Of a DNA stretch of 64,000 nucleotides, positions 47,912 to 57,465 are shown piece after piece. Under the pieces are notes generated by a model. That model was not told the origin of the DNA. It ran no database searches and saw only the letters and a list, made by a program, of their open reading frames with translations. Position 1 is the stretch's first letter. The number at the start of each line of letters is the position of its first letter. Source of the DNA: S015-6 sp964384945. GTDB lineage: Bacteria; Desulfobacterota; DSWW01. The stretch covers positions 1-64,000 of the forward strand of contig CAYLMK010000010.1 of the NCBI GenBank assembly GCA_964384945.1. The letters run 5' to 3'. A program made the position numbers and the translations under genes.

Positions 47912-50458
47912 ATGAAGAAGTGGCTTTCCGGAATCTTCCAGAGGGCGCCCAAGCGCTCGAAGGCCACCCTGAAGACCGTTCAGGACAAGTTCGCCGACTT
48001 CCTCGAGATCCTCGACAACAACAACCGCGTCCTGAAGATGATCGGGGACATGGAGGAAAAGGCGCAGGGCGAGTACCTCTTCGACATCAATTACATACGC
48101 GCCGGCCTGACCGAGATCCGCCAGGGCGTCCGTGAAATCATCGAAGGCATGATCTCCCTTGGAGGGGAAGGTTACGCCGCCCTGCGGGAAAGCTACGAAA
48201 GGATCGAGAAGGAGGTCTCCCGGATCCTTCCCGAAAGCCGGCCGGTGGAAGAGGATGCCTTCACGATTCCCTTTGACCAGGTGGGGAGCGACCGCGCCTG
48301 GAGCGTGGGAAGCAAGAACGCCCAACTCGGGGAGATGAAATCGCGGCTCGGGCTTCCGACGCCGGACGGATTCGCAATCAGCGCATGGGCGTACAAGCAT
48401 TTCCTGGACGCGAACGACCTGCAGGCGCGGATCAGCCGGTGCATCGCCTCCGTGGACTTCAAGCGGCTCGGGGATCTGCAGCGTGTCAGCGAGGAGATCC
48501 GGGCCCTGGTATCCTCCAGCCCGGTGCCGGACGATCTCGCCGCCGACATCCGACGGCGATATGCGGAGTTGAAGAATCGCTCCCCCTCCTCGGGTGTCGC
48601 GCTCCGGTCGAGCGCCATCGGCGAGGATACGCTCTTCAGCTTCGCGGGCCAGTACGAATCCTTTCTCAACGTGGGGCCGGACGATCTGATCGATCGCTAT
48701 CGGGACGTTCTGGCCAGCAAGTTCACGCCCCAGGCGATTTATTACTATCTCAGTCATGACCTTTCCGAAGCGGACCTCGCCATGGCGGTCGGATGTGTGA
48801 CCATGGTGCAGTCCGCCTCGAGCGGGGTCATCTACACGCGCGATCCGGTCCGCCCGGAGGACGATTCGCTCGTGATTTACAGCATCTTCGGTCTCGGCAA
48901 GTACCTCGTGGACGGCACTTTGATGCCGGACCTCTTCCGGGTTTCCCGATGCAACCTCCGCGTCGAGGCCTCCGAGATTCAGAGAAAGCCGGTCAAGCTG
49001 ATTGCCTGCGGGGGTCGAGGCACGGTCGAGGCGGCCGTGCCCGAAAACGAGCAGGAGCTGCCTTCCCTCAACGAAGAGCAGGTGAGGCTGTTGGCGGAAT
49101 TCGCGCTCAAGGTGGAGGAGCATTACGGGGGGCCTCACGATATCGAGTGGGCGATCGACGCGGCGGGCCGGCCCTTTCTCCTCCAGGCGAGACCGTTGCG
49201 TGTGATCGAAAGCAGGGCAGAGGTCGAGATTCCGGATCTGAGCGGTGCCGAGGTTCTCGCTGCCGGCGGCACGACCGTCTGCCCGGGCGCGGGAAGCGGC
49301 CCGATCTTCCAGGTGGATTCTCCGGACGAACTGCCGCGGGTGCCGGAGGGGGTCGTGCTCGTCTATTCGAATCCCTGCCCGGGCCTGGTGACGGTGATGG
49401 GCAAGGTGAAGGCGCTGGTGACCGAGGTGGGCAGCACGGCGAGCCACATGGCCACGCTGGCCCGGGAGTACAACGTTCCCACCCTCGTGGGCCTGAAGGG
49501 CGCGACTTCCCTTCCGGTCGGCAGGCCGGCCACTGTGGACGCCACGGGAAGGATCGTTTACGCGGGCGAACTGACGGGCCTGATCCAGGCCCGTAACCTC
49601 GCTGTGAAGGTCCTGGACGATACGGGGATTTACACGCTTCTCAACCGCTTGCTGGAGCGCGTCGCCACGGTCAAGCTGCTCAATCCGGACGATCCGGATT
49701 TCGTGCCGGAGCGTTGCGAGACCTATCACGACATCACGCGCTTCGTGCATCAGAGGGCCATGGAGGAGATGTTCTCCATGGGCCGGAACCTGGAGAACAA
49801 GGACCGTGTCGCCCTGCGTCTCAAGAGTGACATTCCCCTCAACGTGAATATTATTTACATCGACCGGGACCCTTCGGCCAACCGCGGCAAGAAGTGGATC
49901 GAGGAGGATGAGATCGGCTCCGTGCCCATGGAGGCCCTGTGGGCCGGGATCAAGCAGGAGGGGTGGCCCTCCCAGGGCCGGCCGGCGGATCTCAAGGGGT
50001 TCATGTCCGTGGTGACGACCGGGTTCGCCACCGATACGCGGGGGGAGTTCTCGGAGAACAGCTTTGCCGTCCTGGGCAAGGAGTACATGATCCTCAGCCT
50101 GCGCATGGGGTACCATTTCACCACGGTGGAGGCGATGTGCACGGACCTGCCCAGCAACAACTACATCCGGATGCAATACAAGGGCGGAGGGGCCGCTCAG
50201 ATCCGGAGGGCGAGGCGCATCGCCCTGATGGCGGAGATCCTCTCCAGGATGGGGTTCAAGCAATCGGGGAAAGGCGACTTCCTGGATGCGAAGATCGCTT
50301 ACGAGGACTGGAACGCCACGACCGGCAAACTCAAGACTCTCGGCCGGCTTACCATGATGACGAAACAGCTCGACATGGCCCTTTCCAACGACGCGATTGC
50401 ACAGTGGTACACCCAGGATTTCATGAAGAAGCTCGGCCTCGAGAAGGAAGGCAGGTAG
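47912..50458 (+). CDS. PEP-synthase-like ATP-grasp/phosphohistidine protein with novel C-terminal domain (copy 2)
   Basis: 848 residues with the same layout as the 35382-37991 product: helical N-terminus (about 1-115), ATP-grasp (VALRSSAIGEDTLFSFAGQY, SSGVIYTRDPVRPEDDSLVI, GPHDIEWAIDAAGRPFLLQA), phosphohistidine domain (VTEVGSTASHMATLAREYNV, His about 512) and the shared C-terminal domain (TVKLLNPDDPDFVP, CETYHDITRFVHQRAMEEMF). The PEP/pyruvate barrel is absent. The two copies differ strongly in the first 110 residues, which may select partners. GGGAG precedes ATG 47912. It is followed after 9 nt by a Cache-PAS HK and an RR, so it may be a component or target of that signalling system. Confidence 0.86.
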   Translation: MKKWLSGIFQRAPKRSKATLKTVQDKFADFLEILDNNNRVLKMIGDMEEKAQGEYLFDINYIRAGLTEIRQGVREIIEGMISLGGEGYAALRESYERIEKEVSRILPESRPVEEDAFTIPFDQVGSDRAWSVGSKNAQLGEMKSRLGLPTPDGFAISAWAYKHFLDANDLQARISRCIASVDFKRLGDLQRVSEEIRALVSSSPVPDDLAADIRRRYAELKNRSPSSGVALRSSAIGEDTLFSFAGQYESFLNVGPDDLIDRYRDVLASKFTPQAIYYYLSHDLSEADLAMAVGCVTMVQSASSGVIYTRDPVRPEDDSLVIYSIFGLGKYLVDGTLMPDLFRVSRCNLRVEASEIQRKPVKLIACGGRGTVEAAVPENEQELPSLNEEQVRLLAEFALKVEEHYGGPHDIEWAIDAAGRPFLLQARPLRVIESRAEVEIPDLSGAEVLAAGGTTVCPGAGSGPIFQVDSPDELPRVPEGVVLVYSNPCPGLVTVMGKVKALVTEVGSTASHMATLAREYNVPTLVGLKGATSLPVGRPATVDATGRIVYAGELTGLIQARNLAVKVLDDTGIYTLLNRLLERVATVKLLNPDDPDFVPERCETYHDITRFVHQRAMEEMFSMGRNLENKDRVALRLKSDIPLNVNIIYIDRDPSANRGKKWIEEDEIGSVPMEALWAGIKQEGWPSQGRPADLKGFMSVVTTGFATDTRGEFSENSFAVLGKEYMILSLRMGYHFTTVEAMCTDLPSNNYIRMQYKGGGAAQIRRARRIALMAEILSRMGFKQSGKGDFLDAKIAYEDWNATTGKLKTLGRLTMMTKQLDMALSNDAIAQWYTQDFMKKLGLEKEGR

Positions 50459-50467
50459 GGGAGGGCG

Positions 50468-52672
50468 ATGCTCAGGCCCCTTCGGGAGTTTTCCGGTCTG
50501 CTGCTCAACCTCCGGCATCTGGCCTGGATCAGTTCGGTCGTCTTTTTCGTGATCCTGGGGACCGCCCTTTTCGTCGTCTACCAGAACCAGGGCATCATGC
50601 ACGAGCAGATCAACCGCGATTTCAACGCCCAGCAACTGATTCTGGCCCGGCAGATCGCATCGGAGATCGATTCGGATCTCGAGGACATCCGTGTCGAGGT
50701 CGAGATCTTGAAGAAGCTCCTGGCCGGGGCCCCGGAGAGCGCCCGGGACGAGGCGCTGCAGTCGGTCGTGGATCGAACGCGCTCCAAGGGCTTGACCGGG
50801 ATCGGTATCGCAAATACGGAAGGGGGGATCGTGGGCCTTGCCGGAGTCGGCGGCGGAACCTCCTCCGAGCTCATTGCCCGGGACTGCAGGTGGGACGAAG
50901 AAGGCCGTATGGTACTCGGGCCCCTTCTCACCGAAGGGGAGTCCACGGTGACGAGCATCCTGTGTTCGAGGATGCGTTCGCCTGAAGGGGCGGAGAATCG
51001 GCTCGTCTTTGCCCGTCTGGACATCACCGAGCTTGTCGCGAACGTGACCCGGCCCATCCGGTCCGGCCGCACCGGCTACGCATGGGTGATCGATGAGAAC
51101 GGCATGTTCCTCTACCATCCGGACAAGGAGTTCATCGGGGAGAGCGCCTTCGAGGTCCGCGAGAAACGAATGCCGTACGTCAGCTTTGCCCAGATCAACC
51201 GCATCATGAAGGAGCAGATGTTCCGGGGCGAGGAGGGTACCGGCGTTTACGTGAGCGGTTGGCATCGCGGAATCGAAGGGGAGATGACCAAGCTGATCGC
51301 CTTTACGCCGGTCAGGAGCGGCGCGCTTGCTCCCAAGACGATCTGGTCTGTGGCCGTCGTGGCCCCGGTGAGCGAGGTGGAGGACCCTGTACGCGCAGTC
51401 TACAAGCGCCACGCGGCGGTGGAGGCGGCCCTGATCGCGAGCATGTTCGTCTTCGGGCTGCTCATCGCGGTCTACCAGAGCCGTATCTCCCTGGCCCTCA
51501 AGGAGCGTGTGAAGGAAACCGAGGCGGACCTGCACGAGAAGGAGCGGATTTATGAACGAATCGTCGAGCAGGCCACGGACCTGATTTACATCCTGGAGCC
51601 CGATACCCGGGTGGTGCTGGCCAACCGGCAGGCCATCGAGGTGTTCTCCGCGCTTGTGGTTCGCGATGAGCGGGGCGGGGAGAGCCGGCCGGAGTCGGAC
51701 GAGGGGCGTCCGCAGGTTTCGATCGGGCATACGCTGGACGAATTCATGGGCCCCGACGACGTGGGCTTCATCCGAAGACAGATCGACAAGGTGCTCGAAA
51801 CGAACCACAGCGTGACTTACGAGCACACGATCAAGATGGCGGACCGATCGGTCCGGCTGTCCACGAAGCTCATTCCGATCCGGGACGACGAGGGACACGT
51901 GCACTACCTGCTCGGAATCAGCCGGGACGTGACCGAGAAGATGGAGATGGACCAGCGGATCTACAACGCGGAAAAACTGGCCTCGATCGGCATCCTGGCC
52001 TCCGGCGTGGCCCACGAGATCAACAACCCCCTGGCCGTCATCCTGGGATTCACGGATTTTCTCCTGGAGCGCTTCCCCGAGGACTCGCCCGAGCACGAAG
52101 ACCTGAAGATGATCGAACAGAACGCGAACCATGCCAAGAAGGTCGTGGAGAACATGCTCGGCTTCGCACGGATCACGGAGGGCCTGGAAGAGACCGTGGA
52201 CGTGAAACAGAGCATCGATACGGTCTGCAAGATCGTCAAGAACACGCTCATGACCAAGAAGATCGAGGTGCAGGTGGAGGTCCCGGACGACCTTCCCCGT
52301 GTGCGGGGGGATGCCCGTGAATTCCAGCAGGTCGTCTTCAATCTCATCAACAATTCGGTGGCAGCCATGGAAGGGACCGGAGGCCGGCTTTCGCTGTCTG
52401 CGAAGACGGAGGGGGACTGGGTCGACGTGTGCGTAAGCGATACGGGCGTGGGGATACCGGAGCGGATCCGGCCGAGGATTTTCGATCCCTTCTTCACGAC
52501 CAAGAAGGTGGGGGAGGGCACGGGTCTCGGCCTCTCGCTCTGCTATGGGATCGTGAAGAAGTACGGGGGGAAGATCCGCTTTTCGAGCCGTTCGGCCGAG
52601 GACGAGCCGGACCGCCCCTCCGGGACCACCTTCGTCGTCTCCATGCCGGTACACAGGGAGGACGGTTTGTAA
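50468..52672 (+). CDS. membrane sensor histidine kinase with double-Cache and PAS domains
   Basis: 734 residues: TM1 (about 18-40, LAWISSVVFFVILGTALFVV), large periplasmic dCache (about 45-315; GLTGIGIANTEGGIVGLAGV, TGYAWVIDENGMFLYHPDKE), TM2 (about 318-340), a coiled segment, PAS (about 360-480; ERIVEQATDLIYILEPDTRV with VTYEHTIKMADRSV), HisKA with H-box ASGVAHEINNPLAVILGF (His about 517) and HATPase (NLINNSVAAMEGTGG, DTGVGIPE, GTGLGLSLCYG). GGGGAGG precedes ATG 50468. It is coupled to the PEP-synthase-like gene upstream (9 nt) and the RR downstream (15 nt). The dCache ends in the CHASE-like FTPV motif seen in amino- or carboxylic-acid sensors. Confidence 0.9.
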   Translation: MLRPLREFSGLLLNLRHLAWISSVVFFVILGTALFVVYQNQGIMHEQINRDFNAQQLILARQIASEIDSDLEDIRVEVEILKKLLAGAPESARDEALQSVVDRTRSKGLTGIGIANTEGGIVGLAGVGGGTSSELIARDCRWDEEGRMVLGPLLTEGESTVTSILCSRMRSPEGAENRLVFARLDITELVANVTRPIRSGRTGYAWVIDENGMFLYHPDKEFIGESAFEVREKRMPYVSFAQINRIMKEQMFRGEEGTGVYVSGWHRGIEGEMTKLIAFTPVRSGALAPKTIWSVAVVAPVSEVEDPVRAVYKRHAAVEAALIASMFVFGLLIAVYQSRISLALKERVKETEADLHEKERIYERIVEQATDLIYILEPDTRVVLANRQAIEVFSALVVRDERGGESRPESDEGRPQVSIGHTLDEFMGPDDVGFIRRQIDKVLETNHSVTYEHTIKMADRSVRLSTKLIPIRDDEGHVHYLLGISRDVTEKMEMDQRIYNAEKLASIGILASGVAHEINNPLAVILGFTDFLLERFPEDSPEHEDLKMIEQNANHAKKVVENMLGFARITEGLEETVDVKQSIDTVCKIVKNTLMTKKIEVQVEVPDDLPRVRGDAREFQQVVFNLINNSVAAMEGTGGRLSLSAKTEGDWVDVCVSDTGVGIPERIRPRIFDPFFTTKKVGEGTGLGLSLCYGIVKKYGGKIRFSSRSAEDEPDRPSGTTFVVSMPVHREDGL

Positions 52673-52687
52673 GAAGGGAGGGAATCG

Positions 52688-53257
52688 ATGGGACAGACAA
52701 TCCTGGCCGTGGACGATGAGCCGCATATGCTCAAGCTCATGGAGCGGATCATCACGGAGAAGACCCCGTACAAGATCACCACCACGAGCAATTCCCTGGA
52801 GGTGCCGGAACTCCTCGAGAAGAACGAGTACGACCTGATCATCATGGACTTGAAAATGCCCGGCATGGACGGCTTGGACCTTCTGCGTCTTGTGAAGGAA
52901 AAGGAACGCTTCGAGGAGGTCGTGATCATCACGGCCTTCGGATCCCTCGAGACGGCGATCGAGGCGCTCTCTCTGGGGGTCTTCGACTACATTACCAAAC
53001 CCTTCAAGAAAGAGCAGATTATCTTCACGATCAACCGTGCCATGCGATGGCAGGAGATGAAGCGGGAGGCGGCCCGGATGGAAAAGATCTACGGCCTGGA
53101 GCCCTGCGAAAAGGCCCTGGAGGCCTTCGAGCGGGAGTATGTCGTGCGGCTGCTCCGGCGGTGCGGCGGAGACCCGAAGGCGGCGGCGGAACGATCCGGC
53201 CTTTCCCCGGAACGGATCGAGACCATCGGAAGGGCGGAGACGACGAGGGCCAACTGA
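52688..53257 (+). CDS. response regulator with Fis-type HTH but no AAA+ domain
   Basis: 189 residues. Receiver (about 4-120): ILAVDDEPHMLKLMERIITE, acceptor Asp in LIIMDLKMPGMDGLDLL, Thr in VIITAFGSLETAIEA, Lys in YITKPFKKEQIIFT. The C-terminal 45 residues (ALEAFEREYVVRLLRRCGGD then PKAAAERSGLSPERIETI) look like the Fis-type HTH of NtrC-family activators, yet the central sigma-54-interacting AAA+ domain (GAFTGA, Walker motifs) is missing. It could bind NtrC-type enhancer sites without activating, or act at another promoter type. GGGAGGG precedes ATG 52688. Confidence 0.88.
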   Translation: MGQTILAVDDEPHMLKLMERIITEKTPYKITTTSNSLEVPELLEKNEYDLIIMDLKMPGMDGLDLLRLVKEKERFEEVVIITAFGSLETAIEALSLGVFDYITKPFKKEQIIFTINRAMRWQEMKREAARMEKIYGLEPCEKALEAFEREYVVRLLRRCGGDPKAAAERSGLSPERIETIGRAETTRAN

Positions 53258-53307
53258 GCACGCAACCCGCACACGCGGTTTGTGCAGCGAAAAAAAGGAG
53301 GGGCGAC

Positions 53308-53835
53308 ATGGAAGTGAAGCGGGCGGGGGATATCATGGTTCCCCTGGATGAGTATCCACACATCCCTTATTGGTTCACGCTTCGGCAGGCCACTGCGGAA
53401 CTGGAGAAGTCGGAATTGGAGATGGCGGACGGCCGGAAGTCCCTCCCGAGGGTGCTTCTCATTTTCGACGAGAAGTACCAGCTCATGGGCATGGCCAGGC
53501 GTCGCGACATCCTGCGGGGGCTCGAACCGGAGTTTCTCTCGGGTCGCCCGATCGAGCACCGCAAGACGCTCTTCGACGTGAAGGTCGACCCGAACCTCTC
53601 CGAGCTTTCCTACGACAAGCTGATCGAAGGTATCCGGAGGCAGGCGGAGCGACCGATCCGGGATGTGATGCGCCCCATCGCGGCGACGGTGGATGTGCGG
53701 GACCACCTGGTCAAGGTCATCTACGAACTGGTGGACCGAAACCTGAGCGTCCTGCCCGTGCTTCAGGAAGGCAAGGTGGTGGGGGTGGTTCGGTCCGTGG
53801 ATGCGTTCCGGGAGATCGCTGCGATTCTGTTGTGA
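53308..53835 (+). CDS. CBS-domain protein
   Basis: 175 residues with two CBS motifs. The first is long and split (AGDIMVPLDEYPHIPYWFTL, RVLLIFDEKYQLMGMARRRD); the second is canonical (IRDVMRPIAATVDVRDHLVK, NLSVLPVLQEGKVVGVVRSV). Such pairs bind adenine nucleotides. There is no catalytic domain or TM. AAAGGAGGGG precedes ATG 53308. It lies 50 nt after the RR and 73 nt before the DASS permease, so it may regulate either; similar small CBS proteins are often found near anion transporters in deltaproteobacteria. Confidence 0.85.
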   Translation: MEVKRAGDIMVPLDEYPHIPYWFTLRQATAELEKSELEMADGRKSLPRVLLIFDEKYQLMGMARRRDILRGLEPEFLSGRPIEHRKTLFDVKVDPNLSELSYDKLIEGIRRQAERPIRDVMRPIAATVDVRDHLVKVIYELVDRNLSVLPVLQEGKVVGVVRSVDAFREIAAILL

Positions 53836-53908
53836 GTCGGCTGCGGGCCATCGATCATTGAACTCGAAACAGACTGCAAGTTGCGATTGCGGAGAAGGTG
53901 CGGACATC

Positions 53909-55444
53909 ATGGCAACGCAAGATTTCAGACGAGAGGATGCCGGAACCCATGCGGGCGGGCTTCCGCCCATGCCGGAAGAGATCTTCCTGGCCAAGGCGCG
54001 GAAGCGGATCGACTGGAAGCGGATCTTTTTCATTCTCTTGGGACTCGTGTTGTTCACGGCCGTCTATCTTTCCCCCCCATGGCCCGATGCGGTGGACCCT
54101 GTGGGAGAACACTTCGTCCTCGGCAGGGAGGGAAAGGCCGCCCTGGCCCTGTTTCTGCTCGCGGCTACGTGGTGGATTTTCGAGGTGTTGCCGATCGGCA
54201 TCACGAGCATTGCGATCGGCGTGGTCCAGGCCTTCTTCCTGATCCGGTCCCCGCGCGTGGCCTTCACGGATTTCATGGATCCCTCGGTGTGGTTCATTCT
54301 CGGGTCGGTCGTGATCGGGATGGTCTTCACCAAGACCGGTCTGACCAAACGCATGGCTTACAAGATGCTCGCCCTGGTGGGAGAGCGGACGAGCATGATC
54401 TACCTGGGGTGTTTCGTCATGACCGCTGCGCTGACCCACATTATGGCGCACACGGCGGTGGCGGCGACCGTCTATCCTCTGCTGATGGCCATTTACTCCC
54501 TGTACGGGGAGGAGGACAGGCCGACCCGGTTTGGTAAGGGGCTCTTCATCGGCATGGCGTATGTGGCGGGCGCGGGCAGCATCATCACGCTTCTCGGCGC
54601 CGCCCGCGGCGCGGTGGCGATCGGTTTCTTCAAGGACATGGTGGGCAGGGAGATCTCTTTTTTCGAGCTGACCCAGTTCATGTTTCCCCTGGGCTGGCTC
54701 ATGGTTTTCCTGCTCTGGGGCTTTTTCATGATCGTCTGCAAGCCGGAAAAGGCCACGATTCCCGGACTCAGGGAAAGGGCCAAGAATCTCTATGCGAGGC
54801 TGGGGCCCATCACGACCAAAGAGATCCTGGCCCTCCTGATCGTCGGGACGGCGGTGCTCCTGATGAGCCTCCGCTCCTTCATCCCGGCCCTGGAGATTCT
54901 CGACAAGAGCGCCGTGATCCTGAGCAGCACGATCCTCTTCTTTCTCCTGAACATTCTTACCATCGAGGATCTCGAGGAAATCCCCTGGAACATCATCCTG
55001 CTCTTCGGGGGAGCCATGAGCATCGGCTTCTGCCTGTGGCAGACCGGGGCCGCAAAATGGATGGCCGTCGAGTGGCTTGTCATGTTCGAGAAGGCGCCCT
55101 GGTTCGTCTTCGTCATGGCGATCGCCTTCTTCGTGCTTGTGATGACGAACTTCATCATGAACGTGGCCGCCATCGCCATCTCCATGCCCGTGGCCCTGGT
55201 GCTGGCGCCCTACCTGAAGGTGGCGCCCGAGGTGGTCCTGTTTGCGTCGCTGGCGACCGCGGGCATGCCTTTCGTGCTCCTGGTGGGCGCAGCCCCGAAC
55301 GCCATCGCTTACGGCAGCAGGCAGTTCACGAGCGGCGAATTTTTCCTGTACGGGATTCCGGCGAGCGTCCTGCTGATGGTCGTCCTTGGACTTTTTGTTT
55401 GGATCATCTGGCCGGCCATGGGCATGCCGGTCCTGGTGCCCTGA
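53909..55444 (+). CDS. SLC13/DASS family anion permease
   Basis: 511 residues, about 11-12 TM helices after a 45-residue hydrophilic N-terminus (MPEEIFLAKARKRIDWKRIF). DASS signatures: ATWWIFEVLPIGITSIAIGV, DPSVWFILGSVVIGMVFTKT, THIMAHTAVAATVYPLL and VMTNFIMNVAAIAISMPVAL, with helix-loop pairs at AGSIITLLGAARGAVAIGFF and GMPFVLLVGAAPNAIAYGSR. Substrates of the family are di- and tricarboxylates or sulfate. GGAGAAGG is 10 nt before ATG 53909. Upstream CBS protein and downstream acyl-CoA ligase suggest uptake of a carboxylate that is then activated with CoA. Confidence 0.88.
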   Translation: MATQDFRREDAGTHAGGLPPMPEEIFLAKARKRIDWKRIFFILLGLVLFTAVYLSPPWPDAVDPVGEHFVLGREGKAALALFLLAATWWIFEVLPIGITSIAIGVVQAFFLIRSPRVAFTDFMDPSVWFILGSVVIGMVFTKTGLTKRMAYKMLALVGERTSMIYLGCFVMTAALTHIMAHTAVAATVYPLLMAIYSLYGEEDRPTRFGKGLFIGMAYVAGAGSIITLLGAARGAVAIGFFKDMVGREISFFELTQFMFPLGWLMVFLLWGFFMIVCKPEKATIPGLRERAKNLYARLGPITTKEILALLIVGTAVLLMSLRSFIPALEILDKSAVILSSTILFFLLNILTIEDLEEIPWNIILLFGGAMSIGFCLWQTGAAKWMAVEWLVMFEKAPWFVFVMAIAFFVLVMTNFIMNVAAIAISMPVALVLAPYLKVAPEVVLFASLATAGMPFVLLVGAAPNAIAYGSRQFTSGEFFLYGIPASVLLMVVLGLFVWIIWPAMGMPVLVP

Positions 55445-55546
55445 GTCTGCCGATGGCGGCGGAAGGGTGAAGGGCAAAGGGTCAAGGGGAGGTCAACCAT
55501 CCGCCGTGGACCCGTGGCCTTACCCTGAACAGGAAGGGAGAATCGG

Positions 55547-57217
55547 ATGCTCCGAGAGAGGATGAGCGCGAACCGGTGGTTCCATTCGACGGTGCAGGAA
55601 CTTTTCGTCGAAACCTGCCGGGACCGCCCGGACAAGACGGCCCTTGTTTTCGAGGATCAGGCGATCCCCTTCGGAGATCTGTGGGAGAACGTGAACCGGA
55701 TGTCCCAGGCCCTGATGGATCTCGGTGTCCAGCCCGGAGATCACGTGGTCATGCTCCCCACCGTTTCCCCTGAATTCGCTTACGTATACTTCGCGACCCT
55801 CCAGGTCGGGGCGCTCATCAATCCGTTGAACCTCCTGTGGGGGGAAATCGAACTCACCGGGATTCTGGCGAGGAACGACCCCAAGGTCATCGTTACGATC
55901 GACGAGAACCGCGGCCGAAACTACGTGAAGCTCCTCAGGGAGTGCATTCCGGATCTCAAGATCGGGGAAGGCGGTCGGGTCTCTTCCGGGAGGATCCCTG
56001 CACTGACGCACCTGGTCAGCCTGAGCCGCCGGGGGAAGAGACACGAGGGGTTTCTCGATTTCGGCGAGCTGATGGAAACGGCGACAAGGGTGGACGAGAC
56101 CGAGATCGTCCGCAGGATCGCAAGGGCCAAGTGTACGGACATCCAGTTCATCTGCCAGACCTCGGGCAGCACCGGCCTGTCCAAGAGCGCCATGTGGAAC
56201 CACCGGCCGCCCATGGCCACGGCGCATTTCGTGGCGAGGGCTTCGGACTGCACGGAGGAGGATTCCTTTCTCTGCATGACCCCGTTTTTCCACAACAGCG
56301 GCATGATCGCCATGAATCTGGCGTTGGCCTACGCCGGAACCACGATGTACCTGATGGAGAACTTCGACCCGCAGAAGGCCATGGAGATCATGGACCGGTA
56401 CAGGCCGACCTCGACGGTGGGCTTCGATGCCCACTACCAGGCGCTTCGCATGGTTCACCGATCGGGGAAGTACAGATTCTCGATCAGCAAGGCCCTGGGC
56501 GCCATCACGCCTCAGACCTACGACCTCATCGAGCAGGAGCTGTGCAAGGGCCGGGATGTGAACGTCGTCATGCTGTACGCTCAGACGGAGAACGGCCCGG
56601 CCGTCTCCCTGGGAGAACCCGACTGCATGTCGCGCGAGCTCAAGCGGTCCACGAACGGGAGGCCGCTTCCGGGGGTCGCCGTGGTGATCAAGGACATCAC
56701 GACGGGAAAAAGGGCGGTCCCGGGCCAGCAGGGCGAGATCTGCTACAAGAGCCCTTTCATGATGAGCGGCTATTACAAGCAGGAGGAGGAGACCAAGAGG
56801 CTCTTCGACGAAGAGGGGTACCTGCACAGCGGGGACTACGGAACCTTTGAGGACGGCTACATCCGCTTCCTGGGCCGCCTGGGGGGCGTGGTCAAGTCGG
56901 GAGGGGAGAACGTTTCCACCACCTACGTGTCCTCTCTCCTGCTCGAACTGTTCGCCGCCGACTTCGAGGACGTCCTGACCTTGGGCGTTCCCGATCCTTA
57001 CTGGGGCACGAAAATCGTTTCGTTCGTACGGATGAGACCGGGCAAGAAGCTCATGGAAACCAAAGAGATCCGACAGAGGTGCAAGGGGAAGATGGCCGAG
57101 TACGAGATCCCCAAGGACATCCTCGAGTGGGAAGGCCCCTGGCCCATGACCGTGGTGGGGAAAATGGACCTGCGGGCCCTGCAGAAGGCAATGGAGGAGC
57201 GCCTGGCAGGCAGTTGA
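55547..57217 (+). CDS. AMP-forming acyl-CoA ligase
   Basis: 556 residues of the ANL superfamily. The AMP-binding P-loop is FICQTSGSTGLSKSAMWNH (about 200), followed by GSFxxxTE-like VVMLYAQTENGPAV and the hinge YLHSGDYGTFEDGYIRFLGR. It ends with the catalytic-lysine loop MTVVGKMDLRALQKAM. Likely it activates a carboxylic acid with CoA; the substrate pocket cannot be predicted. AGGAAGGGAG precedes ATG 55547. It lies 102 nt after the DASS permease. It may be controlled by the Pat-like acetyltransferase at 44920, which targets that lysine in other bacteria. Confidence 0.9.
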   Translation: MLRERMSANRWFHSTVQELFVETCRDRPDKTALVFEDQAIPFGDLWENVNRMSQALMDLGVQPGDHVVMLPTVSPEFAYVYFATLQVGALINPLNLLWGEIELTGILARNDPKVIVTIDENRGRNYVKLLRECIPDLKIGEGGRVSSGRIPALTHLVSLSRRGKRHEGFLDFGELMETATRVDETEIVRRIARAKCTDIQFICQTSGSTGLSKSAMWNHRPPMATAHFVARASDCTEEDSFLCMTPFFHNSGMIAMNLALAYAGTTMYLMENFDPQKAMEIMDRYRPTSTVGFDAHYQALRMVHRSGKYRFSISKALGAITPQTYDLIEQELCKGRDVNVVMLYAQTENGPAVSLGEPDCMSRELKRSTNGRPLPGVAVVIKDITTGKRAVPGQQGEICYKSPFMMSGYYKQEEETKRLFDEEGYLHSGDYGTFEDGYIRFLGRLGGVVKSGGENVSTTYVSSLLLELFAADFEDVLTLGVPDPYWGTKIVSFVRMRPGKKLMETKEIRQRCKGKMAEYEIPKDILEWEGPWPMTVVGKMDLRALQKAMEERLAGS

Positions 57218-57228
57218 AAGAGCGCCAT

Positions 57229-57448
57229 CTGCGGCATTGCATCTATCACCATAGGAGCGGAGGAACAGAATGCTCGGCAGGAGTGCCGTGGCTGTTCGGA
57301 AGCTGCTATCCTGAGTGCCTGGCAATCAGTTGAGAATCCCACGCTGATCCGGAGAATTCTGGAGCATCTCGGTCTCTGGCTCGCCAACGCCAGATCGGAA
57401 CCGAGGGCGCATTCTGCCACGGTTCAACCCTGGGAAGGAACCATCTGA
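57229..57448 (+). pseudogene. remnant of a transposase C-terminus
   Basis: An open plus-strand stretch without a start codon encodes ECRGCSEAAILSAWQSVENP, then TLIRRILEHLGLWLANARSE and a Pro/Arg tail ending WEGTI before TGA 57446-57448. The E-P-x-x-IRRILEHLGLW ending is typical, in my recollection, of IS91-like transposases. No inverted repeats or remaining N-terminal part are present. It lies at the left edge of a cluster of gene remnants. Confidence 0.5.
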
Positions 57449-57465
57449 TCGGAAGGGGATCGGGC

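Noticed and set aside
47858..53272. 1804-residue minus-strand open frame
   Set aside because: It lies opposite the PEP-synthase-like, HK and RR genes, has no recognisable domain and no start site, and arises from codon-position bias.
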